NCBI RefSeq assembly: GCF_000348805.1
Contig: NC_020510.1
Span: 372,001 to 436,000, forward strand
Direction of reading: 5' to 3'
Source of the DNA: Blattabacterium cuenoti BPAA
GTDB taxonomy: Bacteria > Bacteroidota > Bacteroidia > Flavobacteriales > Blattabacteriaceae
DNA: 64,000 nt
Numbering within the stretch: the stretch's first letter is position 1; the number at the start of each line of letters is the position of its first letter. The position numbers were made by a program, and so were the translations under genes. Below are positions 7,526-15,925 of this stretch, piece by piece. The notes under the pieces were generated by a model. The model saw only the letters and a list, made by a program, of their open reading frames with translations, made no database searches and was not told the DNA's origin.

Positions 7526-9826
7526 GTGTATAAAAAAAGTACAAAAATAAATTCTTTCTTTTATAAACTTATTTTTTATTTTTGGTTTTTATTTATTATA
7601 GGAATAAGTATCATTATTATTATTTTTTATGCAGCTTTTAAAGGTTATTTAGGAAACTTACCTAGCACTCAGGATATAGAAAATCCTGCAATGAAAGTAG
7701 GATCAGAGGTATATGACTCTAATGGAATATTATTAGGAAAATTTTTTTCCGAAAATAGAACTTTAGTTACTTATAAACAACTTCCAAAAGATCTCGTAAA
7801 TGCACTTCTTGCAAAAGAAGATATTCGTTTTAAATACCATTCTGGTATTGATATTAAATCTTTTCTGAGAGCCATTCTTTCTTTAGGAAAAAAAGGAGGA
7901 GGAAGTACTATATCACAACAATTGGCTAAACTTCTTTTTACAGGACCATCTGCAAAAAATAAATTTCAAAGAATTCATCAAAAACTTTTAGAATGGGTAA
8001 TGGCTATTGAATTGGAAAAACGTTATACAAAAGAAGAAATTATTACTATGTATTATAATAAATTTGATTTCTTGTATAATGCAAAAGGAATCGAAACAGC
8101 AGCTCATACTTATTTCAATAAAAAGGTTTCTGAACTCAATTTAGGAGAATGTGCTATCCTAGTGGGTATGCTAGAAAATCCTTCTTTATACAATCCTAGA
8201 AATTATCCTGATAGAACAAAAAAACAAAGAAATTTGGTTTTACATCAAATGAAAAAATACAATTTTTTGAATATACATAAATATAAAAAAGAATTGGAAA
8301 AACCTGTGAAAATAAATTTTAAAATACAAAAAAAAGATTTCGAATTACTTACTTATTATGGAGAATTTTTAAAAAAAGAAATTCAAGAAGCTTTAGATGA
8401 ATATGAAGAAAAGACTGGAAAAAAACTTAATCTTTATTCTAGTGGATTAAAAATATATACATCAATTGATGCTAAAATGCAAAATTATGCAGAAAAAGCC
8501 GTAAAAAAACATCTTAGTCAATTACAAGTTTTGTTTAATCGTTTTCAAAAAAAAAATAAAAATGCTCCATTTTTAAAAATTTCTCAAAAAAAAACAAAAC
8601 AAATACTCATATCTGCCATGCACAGGACCTCTCTTTATCAAGATTTAAAACAAAAAGGATTCAAAGAAGAAGAAATTATAGAAATATTTAAAAAACCACA
8701 ATTAATCAAATTATTTACTTGGAAAGGATCCAAAAAAGTATTTATATCTCCATGGAATTTTATTCGTTATCAAAAAAGTATTATACAAGCAGGAATGTTA
8801 TCAGTAGAATCATCTACTGGATTTATTAAAGCATGGGTAGGAGGAATAGATTTTAATTATTTTCAATATGATCATGTAGCACAAACACAACGTCAAGTTG
8901 GTTCTGTTTTTAAACCTATTTTATATGCTACAGCTATTAATGAATTACATTATAATCCTTGTACAAAAATTTCAAATGAGAAATTCCATTTTGGAAAATG
9001 GAGTCCTAGAAATTCTAATGGAAAATACGGAGGGACTCTTACTTTAAAAGATGGGTTAGCTTTTTCTGTGAATACTATTTCAGCTCGTTTAATCTCAAAG
9101 ATTACTCCAGGTCCAGTAATTAGCTTAGCAAAAAAAATGGGAATCGAATCTATAATTCCTGAACATCCATCTATTGCACTTGGTTCTGCTGATTTGACTT
9201 TATATGAAATGACAGGAGCATTTAATACATTTACAAATTATGGAACTTATGTAAAACCCTCTATTTTAGTAAAAATAGAGAATGAAAATGGAAATTTAAT
9301 TAAAGAGCATGTAGATCTTAGTAGAAGACAAGTTTTTAGCGAAGAAGTAGGATATATTATGTTAAAATTAATGCAAGGAGTAGTTAAATATGGAACAGCA
9401 AAAAGATTACAATCTTACAATCTTACAGGAGATATAGCTGGAAAAACAGGAACAACAAATGAAAACTCAGATGGATGGTTTATAGGGATGATTCCTAATT
9501 TAACTACCGGAATTTGGGTTGGTTGGGAAGATCGATTTTCCCATTTTGATAGCATTAAATTAGGACAAGGAGCAAATATGGCTTTACCTATATGGGCTTA
9601 TTATATGAAAAATTTATATAAAGATATGAATTTGATTTATCATGATAAATTATTGTTTCAAAAACCTAAGAATTATCAATCTCATTGGGATCATTGCAAT
9701 GATGAAAACCATCATCATCTTAAAGAAGAAAAAGAAAACGTTATTAGTGAAGAAAAAAAAGAAGAGGAAAAAAATTCTTTAAAAGAAATTATAGATGTTG
9801 ATGAAAATTTCAATTTAGAAAATTGA
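7526..9826 (+). CDS. Class A penicillin-binding protein 1A (transglycosylase/transpeptidase)
   Basis: A bifunctional peptidoglycan polymerase and cross-linker anchored in the inner membrane. One transmembrane helix spans about residues 12-37. The glycosyltransferase family 51 domain has AKEDIRFKYHSG near 97 and GGGSTISQQLAK. The transpeptidase has SVFK at 460-463 (catalytic Ser460), SVN near 514 and KTGTT from Lys640. The 766-residue length is normal. The C-terminus is a His-rich then Glu/Lys-rich tail (HHHLKEEKEN) that looks disordered. The start is GTG at 7526, and no ATG lies close to the membrane anchor. It follows ricT by 34 nt and precedes the dehydrogenase by 25 nt, so the three may be co-transcribed. 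Confidence 0.95.
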   Translation: MYKKSTKINSFFYKLIFYFWFLFIIGISIIIIIFYAAFKGYLGNLPSTQDIENPAMKVGSEVYDSNGILLGKFFSENRTLVTYKQLPKDLVNALLAKEDIRFKYHSGIDIKSFLRAILSLGKKGGGSTISQQLAKLLFTGPSAKNKFQRIHQKLLEWVMAIELEKRYTKEEIITMYYNKFDFLYNAKGIETAAHTYFNKKVSELNLGECAILVGMLENPSLYNPRNYPDRTKKQRNLVLHQMKKYNFLNIHKYKKELEKPVKINFKIQKKDFELLTYYGEFLKKEIQEALDEYEEKTGKKLNLYSSGLKIYTSIDAKMQNYAEKAVKKHLSQLQVLFNRFQKKNKNAPFLKISQKKTKQILISAMHRTSLYQDLKQKGFKEEEIIEIFKKPQLIKLFTWKGSKKVFISPWNFIRYQKSIIQAGMLSVESSTGFIKAWVGGIDFNYFQYDHVAQTQRQVGSVFKPILYATAINELHYNPCTKISNEKFHFGKWSPRNSNGKYGGTLTLKDGLAFSVNTISARLISKITPGPVISLAKKMGIESIIPEHPSIALGSADLTLYEMTGAFNTFTNYGTYVKPSILVKIENENGNLIKEHVDLSRRQVFSEEVGYIMLKLMQGVVKYGTAKRLQSYNLTGDIAGKTGTTNENSDGWFIGMIPNLTTGIWVGWEDRFSHFDSIKLGQGANMALPIWAYYMKNLYKDMNLIYHDKLLFQKPKNYQSHWDHCNDENHHHLKEEKENVISEEKKEEEKNSLKEIIDVDENFNLEN

Positions 9827-9851
9827 AAAGATAATGATAAATAAGTAAGAT

Positions 9852-10805
9852 ATGATCAAAAAAATATTAATTTTAGATAAAAATCATCCTTTTATTATAT
9901 ATAAATTAAAAAAAAAAGGATTTATTTGCGATGAAAATTACAACGATCCAACAAATCAAATTAATCTATCTACATATGATGGTGTCATTTTGAGAAGTAG
10001 ATTAAAAATAGATAAAGAATTTATTGAAAAAGCTAAAAACTTAAAATTTATAGCTCGTATTGGATCTGGAACAGAAAATATAGATAAAGATCATGCTATC
10101 AAAAAAGGAATCACTTTAATTTCTTCTCCAGAAGGAAATAAAGATGCGGTAGCAGAACATGCTATAGGAATGCTTTTATGCATGATGAATCATATAATTC
10201 ATTCACATCAACAAATCATTACAGGAAAATGGAGTAGAGAGACCAATAGAGGAATAGAAATTATGGGAAAAACAATAGGAATCATTGGATATGGAAATAC
10301 AGGAAAATCTTTCGCGAAAAAACTCTCAGGTTTTGATGCTAAAATATTATGTTATGACATATTGCCTAAAGTGGGAGATATTTACGCAAAACAAGTCAAC
10401 ATGAGTACGATTTTTAAAAAATCAGATGTAATAAGTTTACACGTTCCTTATACAAAAAGAACAAAAGGAATGATCAACTATGATTTTATAAAAAGATTTT
10501 ACAAACCTTTTTATTTGATAAATACTTCTCGTGGAGGATGTTTAATTACAAGTCATTTAGCAAAAGCATTAAAAAATGGAAAAATATATGGAGCATGTTT
10601 AGATGTATTAGAATATGAAAATTTTTCTTTTAATCATATTTTTTTAAATCAAAAATTTCATAAAAGTTTTCTCTATCTTATTCATTCTAATAAAGTCATA
10701 TTTACACCACATATTGCAGGATGGACTAAAGAATCAAAATTTAAAATGGATAAAAAAATTGTGGAAAAAATTATTTTTTTAAACCAAAAATTTCATAAAA
10801 CATGA
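9852..10805 (+). CDS. serA: D-isomer 2-hydroxyacid dehydrogenase, probable phosphoglycerate dehydrogenase
   Basis: An NAD-dependent D-2-hydroxyacid dehydrogenase whose likely job is 3-phosphoglycerate oxidation, the first step of serine synthesis. This would fit the cysE-cysK pathway next door, which uses serine. The 317 residues carry FIARIGSGTENID, the dinucleotide fold GIIGYGNTGKSFA, INTSRGG (catalytic Arg), DVLEYE (Glu) and TPHIAGWTKES (His). There is no C-terminal ACT domain. FLNQKFHK occurs twice in the last 60 residues, at 263-270 and 308-315, the second forming the C-terminus. Substrate assignment is inference; other hydroxyacids are possible. Confidence 0.75.
   Translation: MIKKILILDKNHPFIIYKLKKKGFICDENYNDPTNQINLSTYDGVILRSRLKIDKEFIEKAKNLKFIARIGSGTENIDKDHAIKKGITLISSPEGNKDAVAEHAIGMLLCMMNHIIHSHQQIITGKWSRETNRGIEIMGKTIGIIGYGNTGKSFAKKLSGFDAKILCYDILPKVGDIYAKQVNMSTIFKKSDVISLHVPYTKRTKGMINYDFIKRFYKPFYLINTSRGGCLITSHLAKALKNGKIYGACLDVLEYENFSFNHIFLNQKFHKSFLYLIHSNKVIFTPHIAGWTKESKFKMDKKIVEKIIFLNQKFHKT
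10638..10800 (+). repeat. In-frame 28-nt direct repeat inside the serA-like gene
   Basis: The bases at 10638-10665 recur at 10773-10800 with one mismatch (AAATC versus AAACC), exactly 135 nt apart and therefore in the same reading frame. Both copies encode FLNQKFHK. The second copy forms the last residues of the protein, replacing the usual C-terminal helix end. A partial duplication or short gene conversion explains this better than chance, although local AT richness weakens the argument. Confidence 0.7.
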
Positions 10806-10862
10806 TTGTAATCATTATAAAAATAAAAGTTAATTTTTTTTTGTTTCTTTAACTCTCAAAAA

Positions 10863-12536
10863 TTAATATACATCTTTTAAGTATCTTCCTTCCTTTTTCA
10901 TTTTTCTTATAAAAAGTTTAGATTCACATTTTCCTACTTCTTCTATGACACGAGATATCATTTTTTCTACATCTACACTCATAGGAATTTTATTTCCACA
11001 AACATAAACATAGGCTCCATTTTTTATCCATGAAAAAAATTCTATTCTATTTCTCCATATTTTATCTTGCACATAAATTTTTTCTTTTTGATCTCTAGAA
11101 AAAGACCAAATGACACGATAAAGAATTCCTTTTTTTTTCCAATTTAAAATTTCTGTTTTGTATAAAAAATCCGTATCAAAATGTTGATCTCCAAAAAATA
11201 ACCAGTTTTTACCCGTAGCTTTTGTTACTTCTCTTTCATATAAAAAAGAACGAAAAGGAGCAATTCCAGTTCCAGGTCCAATAAGAATTATATTCTTATC
11301 AGTACTAGGTAATTTAAATATTTTATTTTTATAAATAAAAAAAGATAATTGATCTCCTATTTTAAGTTTAGATAAAAAATCAGAACAATGACCATATACT
11401 GTTTCTCCATTTAATTGAAAACGATGACGAGATACAGTAATATGAATTACATTTCCATGAGCTTTAGGAGATGAAGAAATAGAATATAGTCTAGGTTTTA
11501 TAGGCTCTATAATTTTTATTAAATCTTTTAAAGAATATTCATTTTTCATAGGAAATTTTATTAAAAGATCAATAAGTTTCCATTCTTTATTTAAAGAAAT
11601 ATTTTTTTTTTCCGATAAAAAAGAATATTTCTTTAAAAAATTTTCCGATAAAAAAAGAATATTGAATTTTTTTTTCAAAAGATAAGATATTTTATTTTTT
11701 TCTTCATATTCATATTTTTCAAATTCTTTTTTTCTATTTTTTTTTACATATTCTATAATATGATCTCTTTCTTTAGAAGGATTTTCAGGAAAAACGCCTA
11801 TAGAGTCCCCAGGAGAATATTCTATTTGATTCGAAACGAAAATTTCAATATGATGAATTTCTTTATTCGAACCTTTTTCTTGATTATTTAAAATTATGTT
11901 TTTTAAAATCTTTCCACATATTTTATGATTTTTTTTTTTTGTATAAATTTCATTTTTTTTTTTTAAAAAATTTAAAATTTCTGAAAACCATTTATATGCT
12001 TGATTTTCATAATCTACGTCACATTTATATAATGGAATAATTCTTGTCGCTCCTATATTATGCAAACGTTTATCTACATCTTCTCCTGCTTTACAAAAAT
12101 AAGTATAGGATTTGTCTCCCAATGCTAGTACACTGTATTTCATGTTATTTAAAAACAGATTCTTGTTATGATGAATAAAATCAAAAAAAGATTTTGCAGA
12201 AAAAGGAGGTTCTCCTTCTCCATGGGTACTCATTACAATAAAAAAATAATCTTCTTTTTCTAAATTTTTTAAACAATATTGATCTAAACTAATCAATTGT
12301 ATTTTAATTTTTTCCTTTTTAGCTTTTTCATAAAGGTCAAAAGCTAAGTTTTTAGCATTACCTGTTTCTGTACCATAAACCAACGTAATTTTTTTTTCCT
12401 CTTTTTTGATTTCTTTATAATCTTTTTTTTTAGAAAATAACAATCCAGATATATAACCACACATCCATATCATTTCTTCTGGAGAGGATTCTTGTATTAA
12501 TTTAAAAAATGTTTTATTATTTGATTCAGATAACAT
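10863..12536 (-). CDS. cysJ: Sulfite reductase (NADPH) flavoprotein alpha subunit
   Basis: CysJ carries electrons from NADPH through FAD and FMN to the sulfite reductase hemoprotein. The 557-residue protein has a flavodoxin domain (VYGTETGNAKNLA, STHGEGEPP, ALGDKSYTYFCKAG), an FAD domain (RLYSISSSP, GHCSDFL) and an NADP module (LIGPGTGIAPFRSFL, YVCGN), ending RYLKDVY. E. coli CysJ has about 600 residues. The flavodoxin-FAD linker holds two A12 tracts, 12 nt apart and both in frame. It is last in cysE-cysK-cysJ, separated from cysK by 105 nt. The hemoprotein gene cysI is not in this window. Confidence 0.93.
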   Translation of the reverse strand: MLSESNNKTFFKLIQESSPEEMIWMCGYISGLLFSKKKDYKEIKKEEKKITLVYGTETGNAKNLAFDLYEKAKKEKIKIQLISLDQYCLKNLEKEDYFFIVMSTHGEGEPPFSAKSFFDFIHHNKNLFLNNMKYSVLALGDKSYTYFCKAGEDVDKRLHNIGATRIIPLYKCDVDYENQAYKWFSEILNFLKKKNEIYTKKKNHKICGKILKNIILNNQEKGSNKEIHHIEIFVSNQIEYSPGDSIGVFPENPSKERDHIIEYVKKNRKKEFEKYEYEEKNKISYLLKKKFNILFLSENFLKKYSFLSEKKNISLNKEWKLIDLLIKFPMKNEYSLKDLIKIIEPIKPRLYSISSSPKAHGNVIHITVSRHRFQLNGETVYGHCSDFLSKLKIGDQLSFFIYKNKIFKLPSTDKNIILIGPGTGIAPFRSFLYEREVTKATGKNWLFFGDQHFDTDFLYKTEILNWKKKGILYRVIWSFSRDQKEKIYVQDKIWRNRIEFFSWIKNGAYVYVCGNKIPMSVDVEKMISRVIEEVGKCESKLFIRKMKKEGRYLKDVY

Positions 12537-12641
12537 TTTAATTTTTTTGTTAGAGTTTTGTATGTAATAAAATAATTGACACTATTTCAAATTTTTAATA
12601 GCCTTGAATTGCAAAAATTTCCTTTTTTTCATACTTTTTGA

Positions 12642-13565
12642 TCATATTTCTTTTTCTAGAAAAAGATCATCTACTGATAAATATCTTTCTCCAGTATCAT
12701 AATTTACTGTTAAAATCGTGGATTTTTTTGAAAAATTAGATAATTGTTTTTCTATAGCAGACAATGAAGCTCCAGTAGATATTCCAACAAGAATTCCTTC
12801 TTTTTTTGCCATTTTTCTAACATAATGAAAGGCTTCTTCTTTAGAGACTAAAAAAGTACCATCTAATATTTTTACATTCAAAATAGACGGAATAAAACCT
12901 GCACCTAATCCTTGTAAAGAATGAGAATTAGGAGTTCCTCCAAATATAACTGGTGATTCTATAGGTTCCACAGAAAAGATTTTTATATTCGGAAACTGAT
13001 TTTTTAATATTTCTCCTATTCCGGTAATATGACCTCCAGTTCCCACTCCTGTAATGAAATAATCTATTCCTTTAGGAAAAGCGTTTATTATTTCTTTTGC
13101 CGTTGTATTTTTATGTATATTTGGGTTTGAGATATTATCAAATTGTTTAGGCATCCAGGAATTTGGAATAGTGTTGATTAATTCTTCCGCTTTCTGAATT
13201 GCTCCTTTCATTCCATGTTCTTTTGAAGTTAGAACAAATTTTGCTCCAAAAATAGAAAATAATTTTCTCCTTTCAATACTCATAGATTCTGGCATCACTA
13301 AAATCAGACGATAATCCTTTACAGAACAAACCATAGCTAATCCTATTCCTGTATTTCCAGAAGTTGGTTCTATAATAATATCACCTTTGTGAATTTTTCC
13401 TTTTTTTTCTGCATCTTCTATCATAGATAAAGCTATTCTATCTTTTATGCTTCCTCCAGGATTATTTTTTTCCAATTTTATCCATATCTGATGATTAGGA
13501 AATAATCTTTTAAGACGTATATGAGGCGTATTTCCGATAGTTTTTAATATGCTATCAACTTTCAT
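12642..13565 (-). CDS. cysK: Cysteine synthase (O-acetylserine sulfhydrylase)
   Basis: A PLP enzyme making cysteine from O-acetylserine and sulfide. The 307 residues show NPGGSIKDR with the PLP lysine at Lys41, EPTSGNTGIGLA, GVGTGGHITGIGE (phosphate loop) and GISTGASLSA. It lies 14 nt downstream of cysE, which makes its substrate, so co-transcription is likely. CysM-type specificity cannot be excluded by motifs alone. Confidence 0.95.
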   Translation of the reverse strand: MKVDSILKTIGNTPHIRLKRLFPNHQIWIKLEKNNPGGSIKDRIALSMIEDAEKKGKIHKGDIIIEPTSGNTGIGLAMVCSVKDYRLILVMPESMSIERRKLFSIFGAKFVLTSKEHGMKGAIQKAEELINTIPNSWMPKQFDNISNPNIHKNTTAKEIINAFPKGIDYFITGVGTGGHITGIGEILKNQFPNIKIFSVEPIESPVIFGGTPNSHSLQGLGAGFIPSILNVKILDGTFLVSKEEAFHYVRKMAKKEGILVGISTGASLSAIEKQLSNFSKKSTILTVNYDTGERYLSVDDLFLEKEI

Positions 13566-13579
13566 TTTTTTTATTTTTT

Positions 13580-14404
13580 TTATATCATATAATTAATGGG
13601 ATCAGGAAAAGGACTGTTATTTCTCATTTTGATTTCGTTCTTCTGATATACTATAGAAAAAGGAGGTATACTTTTTGTAACCCAAACATTACCTCCAAGT
13701 ACACTATCATGACCTATTATAGTTTCTCCTCCTAAAACAGTCGCTCCAGCATAAATTGTAACTTTATCTTCTATTGTAGGATGACGTTTCGTATTGGCTA
13801 ATTTTTTATCTACATAAATAGCTCCTAAAGTTACACCTTGATAGATTTTAACTTTATCTCCTATTTCCGTACTAGAACCTATAACGATTCCTGTTCCATG
13901 ATCGATAGCAAAAGCCTCCCCTATTGTTGCAGATGCATGAATATCTACACCCGTTTTACTGTGTGCATATTCTGTAATCAATCTTGGAATAATTGGAATT
14001 TTTTGAATCCATAATTGATGTGCAATCCTGTATAATGCAGTCGCAAAAAAACCGGGGTAAGAAAGAAAAATTTCTTCTATAATTGTTGCGGCAGGATCAG
14101 ATTTTAATATTGCATTAGCATCTATTATCAACGTTTGATAAATATTAGGAACTTCTTGAAAAAAAACTCGAGTAAGAGTGTCAGAATTTTTTTTGTTTAT
14201 ATTCAATTCAATAAAAATTTCATATAAAAGTATTTTTAATTTTTCGTATTCTTTTTTTAAAAAAATTACATCATTCAAAACATCCTGATTAGGAGTAAAT
14301 AAAGTATGAAATAATTTTTTTACAAAAATTTCAGATTTTTTTTTATTAGGATAAATTCCTTTATTTCTATTATTTTCAAGTATAGTTGTTAAAAAATCTA
14401 ACAT
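13580..14404 (-). CDS. cysE: Serine O-acetyltransferase
   Basis: CysE acetylates serine with acetyl-CoA, the committed step to cysteine. The 274-residue protein has a helical N-terminal half, then left-handed beta-helix hexapeptide repeats: VDIHASATIGEAFAIDHGTG with the catalytic Asp-His pair, VIGSSTEIGDKVKIYQGVTLGA, and TIEDKVTIYAGATVLGG. The long N-terminal region is typical of the Bacteroidetes form. It heads the cys cluster. The 279-nt region upstream holds dyads and a terminator-like hairpin. It lacks an obvious C-terminal feedback tail, so inhibition by cysteine cannot be judged. Confidence 0.93.
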   Translation of the reverse strand: MLDFLTTILENNRNKGIYPNKKKSEIFVKKLFHTLFTPNQDVLNDVIFLKKEYEKLKILLYEIFIELNINKKNSDTLTRVFFQEVPNIYQTLIIDANAILKSDPAATIIEEIFLSYPGFFATALYRIAHQLWIQKIPIIPRLITEYAHSKTGVDIHASATIGEAFAIDHGTGIVIGSSTEIGDKVKIYQGVTLGAIYVDKKLANTKRHPTIEDKVTIYAGATVLGGETIIGHDSVLGGNVWVTKSIPPFSIVYQKNEIKMRNNSPFPDPINYMI

Positions 14405-14452
14405 TTATTTTTTTTGATTTTATTGGATCATACGAGCAGATTCCGTAAAAGA

Positions 14453-14470
14453 AGGAAAATTAATTTTCCT
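14453..14470. promoter_or_regulatory. Perfect 18-nt palindrome upstream of cysE (candidate operator)
   Basis: AGGAAAATTAATTTTCCT is its own reverse complement and ends 49 nt upstream of the cysE start. A second dyad, TATATC-TT-GATATA, is at 14482-14495. Two exact dyads in a short divergent spacer suggest protein binding sites, but no regulator is identified, and AT-rich sequence produces palindromes by chance more often than balanced sequence. Confidence 0.35.
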
Positions 14471-14540
14471 GTATATTAAATTATATCTTGATATACAATG
14501 AATTACAAATTCGTATTTTATATTTTTTTATATCCATTTT

Positions 14541-14574
14541 CAAAAAATAAAAACCCTTCGAGTAATTCAAAGGG
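14541..14574 (-). terminator. Rho-independent terminator on the minus strand ahead of cysE
   Basis: Read on the minus strand, CCCTTTGAATTACTCGAAGGG folds into a hairpin (outer pairs CCCTT/AAGGG, one mismatch, then three inner pairs) and is followed at once by TTTTTATTTTTTG. The U-tract lies on the cysE strand only. It sits 137 nt before the cysE start, with no gene before it on that strand until the divergent icd, so it must end a short RNA or attenuate cys transcription. Confidence 0.6.
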
Positions 14575-14611
14575 ATGTGTATGGTATTATATCAATGAAA
14601 TCCAACAAATA
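14575..14611 (-). ncRNA. Candidate short leader RNA or small RNA before cysE
   Basis: Between the TATATTTG box at 14618-14625 and the terminator at 14541-14574 lies room for a transcript of about 70 nt in total (about 14611 down to 14541). A minimal TTG-initiated frame reads MDFIDIIPYTSL and stops inside the hairpin, but it is not rich in cysteine or serine. I do not recognise an Rfam-like structure. Existence and role are inferred only from the promoter-terminator pairing. Confidence 0.3.
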
Positions 14612-14617
14612 GTTACG

Positions 14618-14625
14618 CAAATATA
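14618..14625 (-). promoter_or_regulatory. -7 box TATATTTG upstream of the cys leader
   Basis: An exact TAnnTTTG match on the minus strand. A TTTTTTG lies 16 nt further upstream, somewhat closer than the 19-21 nt usually quoted for the Bacteroidetes -33/-7 pair. Expected transcription start is near 14611, pointing towards the terminator hairpin and cysE. Confidence 0.5.
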
Positions 14626-14683
14626 AGAATTTCTTTTTTTTCAAAAAACATGTTATATTATTATAAAAATTTTTCAAAACATT

Positions 14684-15919
14684 ATGAAAAAAATCAAAGT
14701 CCACAATCCTGTAGTAGAAATAGACGGAGATGAAATGGCAAAAATTATATGGAAATATATAAAAACATATTTTATTTTTCCATACTTAGATATAAATATT
14801 ATTTATTTCGATTTAGGAATCGAAAATAGAAATTTGACAGATGATCAAATTACTATAGAAGCCGCTTATGCTATAAAAAAATATAATGTAGGAATTAAAT
14901 GTGCTACAATTACACCAGATAAAGATAGAATGAAAGAATTTCATTTAAAAAAAATGTGGAAATCTCCAAATGGAACTATTAGAAATATTATTAACGGAAC
15001 TGTTTTTAGAGAACCTATCATAGTAAAAAATATTCCTCGTTTGATTCCAAATTGGATCCATCCTATATGTATTGCTAGACATGCTTATGCGGATCAATAT
15101 AAAGCTATAGATTTTATGATTAAAGAAAAAGGAAAATTATACATTTCTTTTCTTCCGGATGATAAAAAAAACCAATCAGTAAAATATGAAATTCATCATT
15201 TTATGGGACCTGGTATTGCTATGGGTATGTATAACACAGATCAGTCTATTTATGGATTTGCTCGTTCTTGTTTTAATTATTCTGTATATAAAAAATGGCC
15301 TTTATTCTTATCTACCAAAAATACTATATTAAAAGCATATGATGAAAAATTTAAGAAAATATTTCAAGAAATATATGAAAATGAATTTAAATCAAAATTT
15401 GAAAACTTACAGATCACTTATGAACATCGTTTGATTGATGATATGATAGCAAAAACAATTAAATCAAATGGAAAATTTATATGGGCTTGCAAAAATTATG
15501 ATGGAGATGTATTATCGGATTGTGTAGCCCAAGGATTTGGTTCACTAGGAATGATGACTTCTGTTTTGCTTACTCCAGATGGAAAAACTTTAGAATCTGA
15601 AGCCATTCATGGAACTATTACTAGACATTATAGATTGCATCAGAAAGGAAAAGAAACATCTACCAATCCTATCGCTTCTATTTTTTCTTGGACTCGTGCT
15701 CTTAAACACCGTGCTATTTTAGATAAAAATGCAGATTTAAAGGAATTTTCAGATAACATGGAAAAAGCATGTATAGATTTTATAGAATCTGGAAAAATGA
15801 CTAAAGATTTATTTCAATTATCTAAAAAAAATGAACAAAAAAATAACTATTTGAATACCCAAACTTTTTTTAAAGAACTTAAAATATTTTTTGATCAAAG
15901 AATTAATAAGAAAACATAA
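14684..15919 (+). CDS. icd: Isocitrate dehydrogenase (NADP-dependent, homodimeric type)
   Basis: Oxidative decarboxylation of isocitrate to 2-oxoglutarate in the TCA cycle. The 411-residue protein is the eukaryote-like type II enzyme: [14 protein letters not shown] at the N-terminus, [30 protein letters not shown] (substrate Ser and Arg), [26 protein letters not shown] (metal Asp/Lys region), [15 protein letters not shown] and ATHGT-like [12 protein letters not shown]. It is divergent from cysE and convergent with menE, six bases apart. Confidence 0.96.
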   Translation: MKKIKVHNPVVEIDGDEMAKIIWKYIKTYFIFPYLDINIIYFDLGIENRNLTDDQITIEAAYAIKKYNVGIKCATITPDKDRMKEFHLKKMWKSPNGTIRNIINGTVFREPIIVKNIPRLIPNWIHPICIARHAYADQYKAIDFMIKEKGKLYISFLPDDKKNQSVKYEIHHFMGPGIAMGMYNTDQSIYGFARSCFNYSVYKKWPLFLSTKNTILKAYDEKFKKIFQEIYENEFKSKFENLQITYEHRLIDDMIAKTIKSNGKFIWACKNYDGDVLSDCVAQGFGSLGMMTSVLLTPDGKTLESEAIHGTITRHYRLHQKGKETSTNPIASIFSWTRALKHRAILDKNADLKEFSDNMEKACIDFIESGKMTKDLFQLSKKNEQKNNYLNTQTFFKELKIFFDQRINKKT

Positions 15920-15925
15920 TATATT

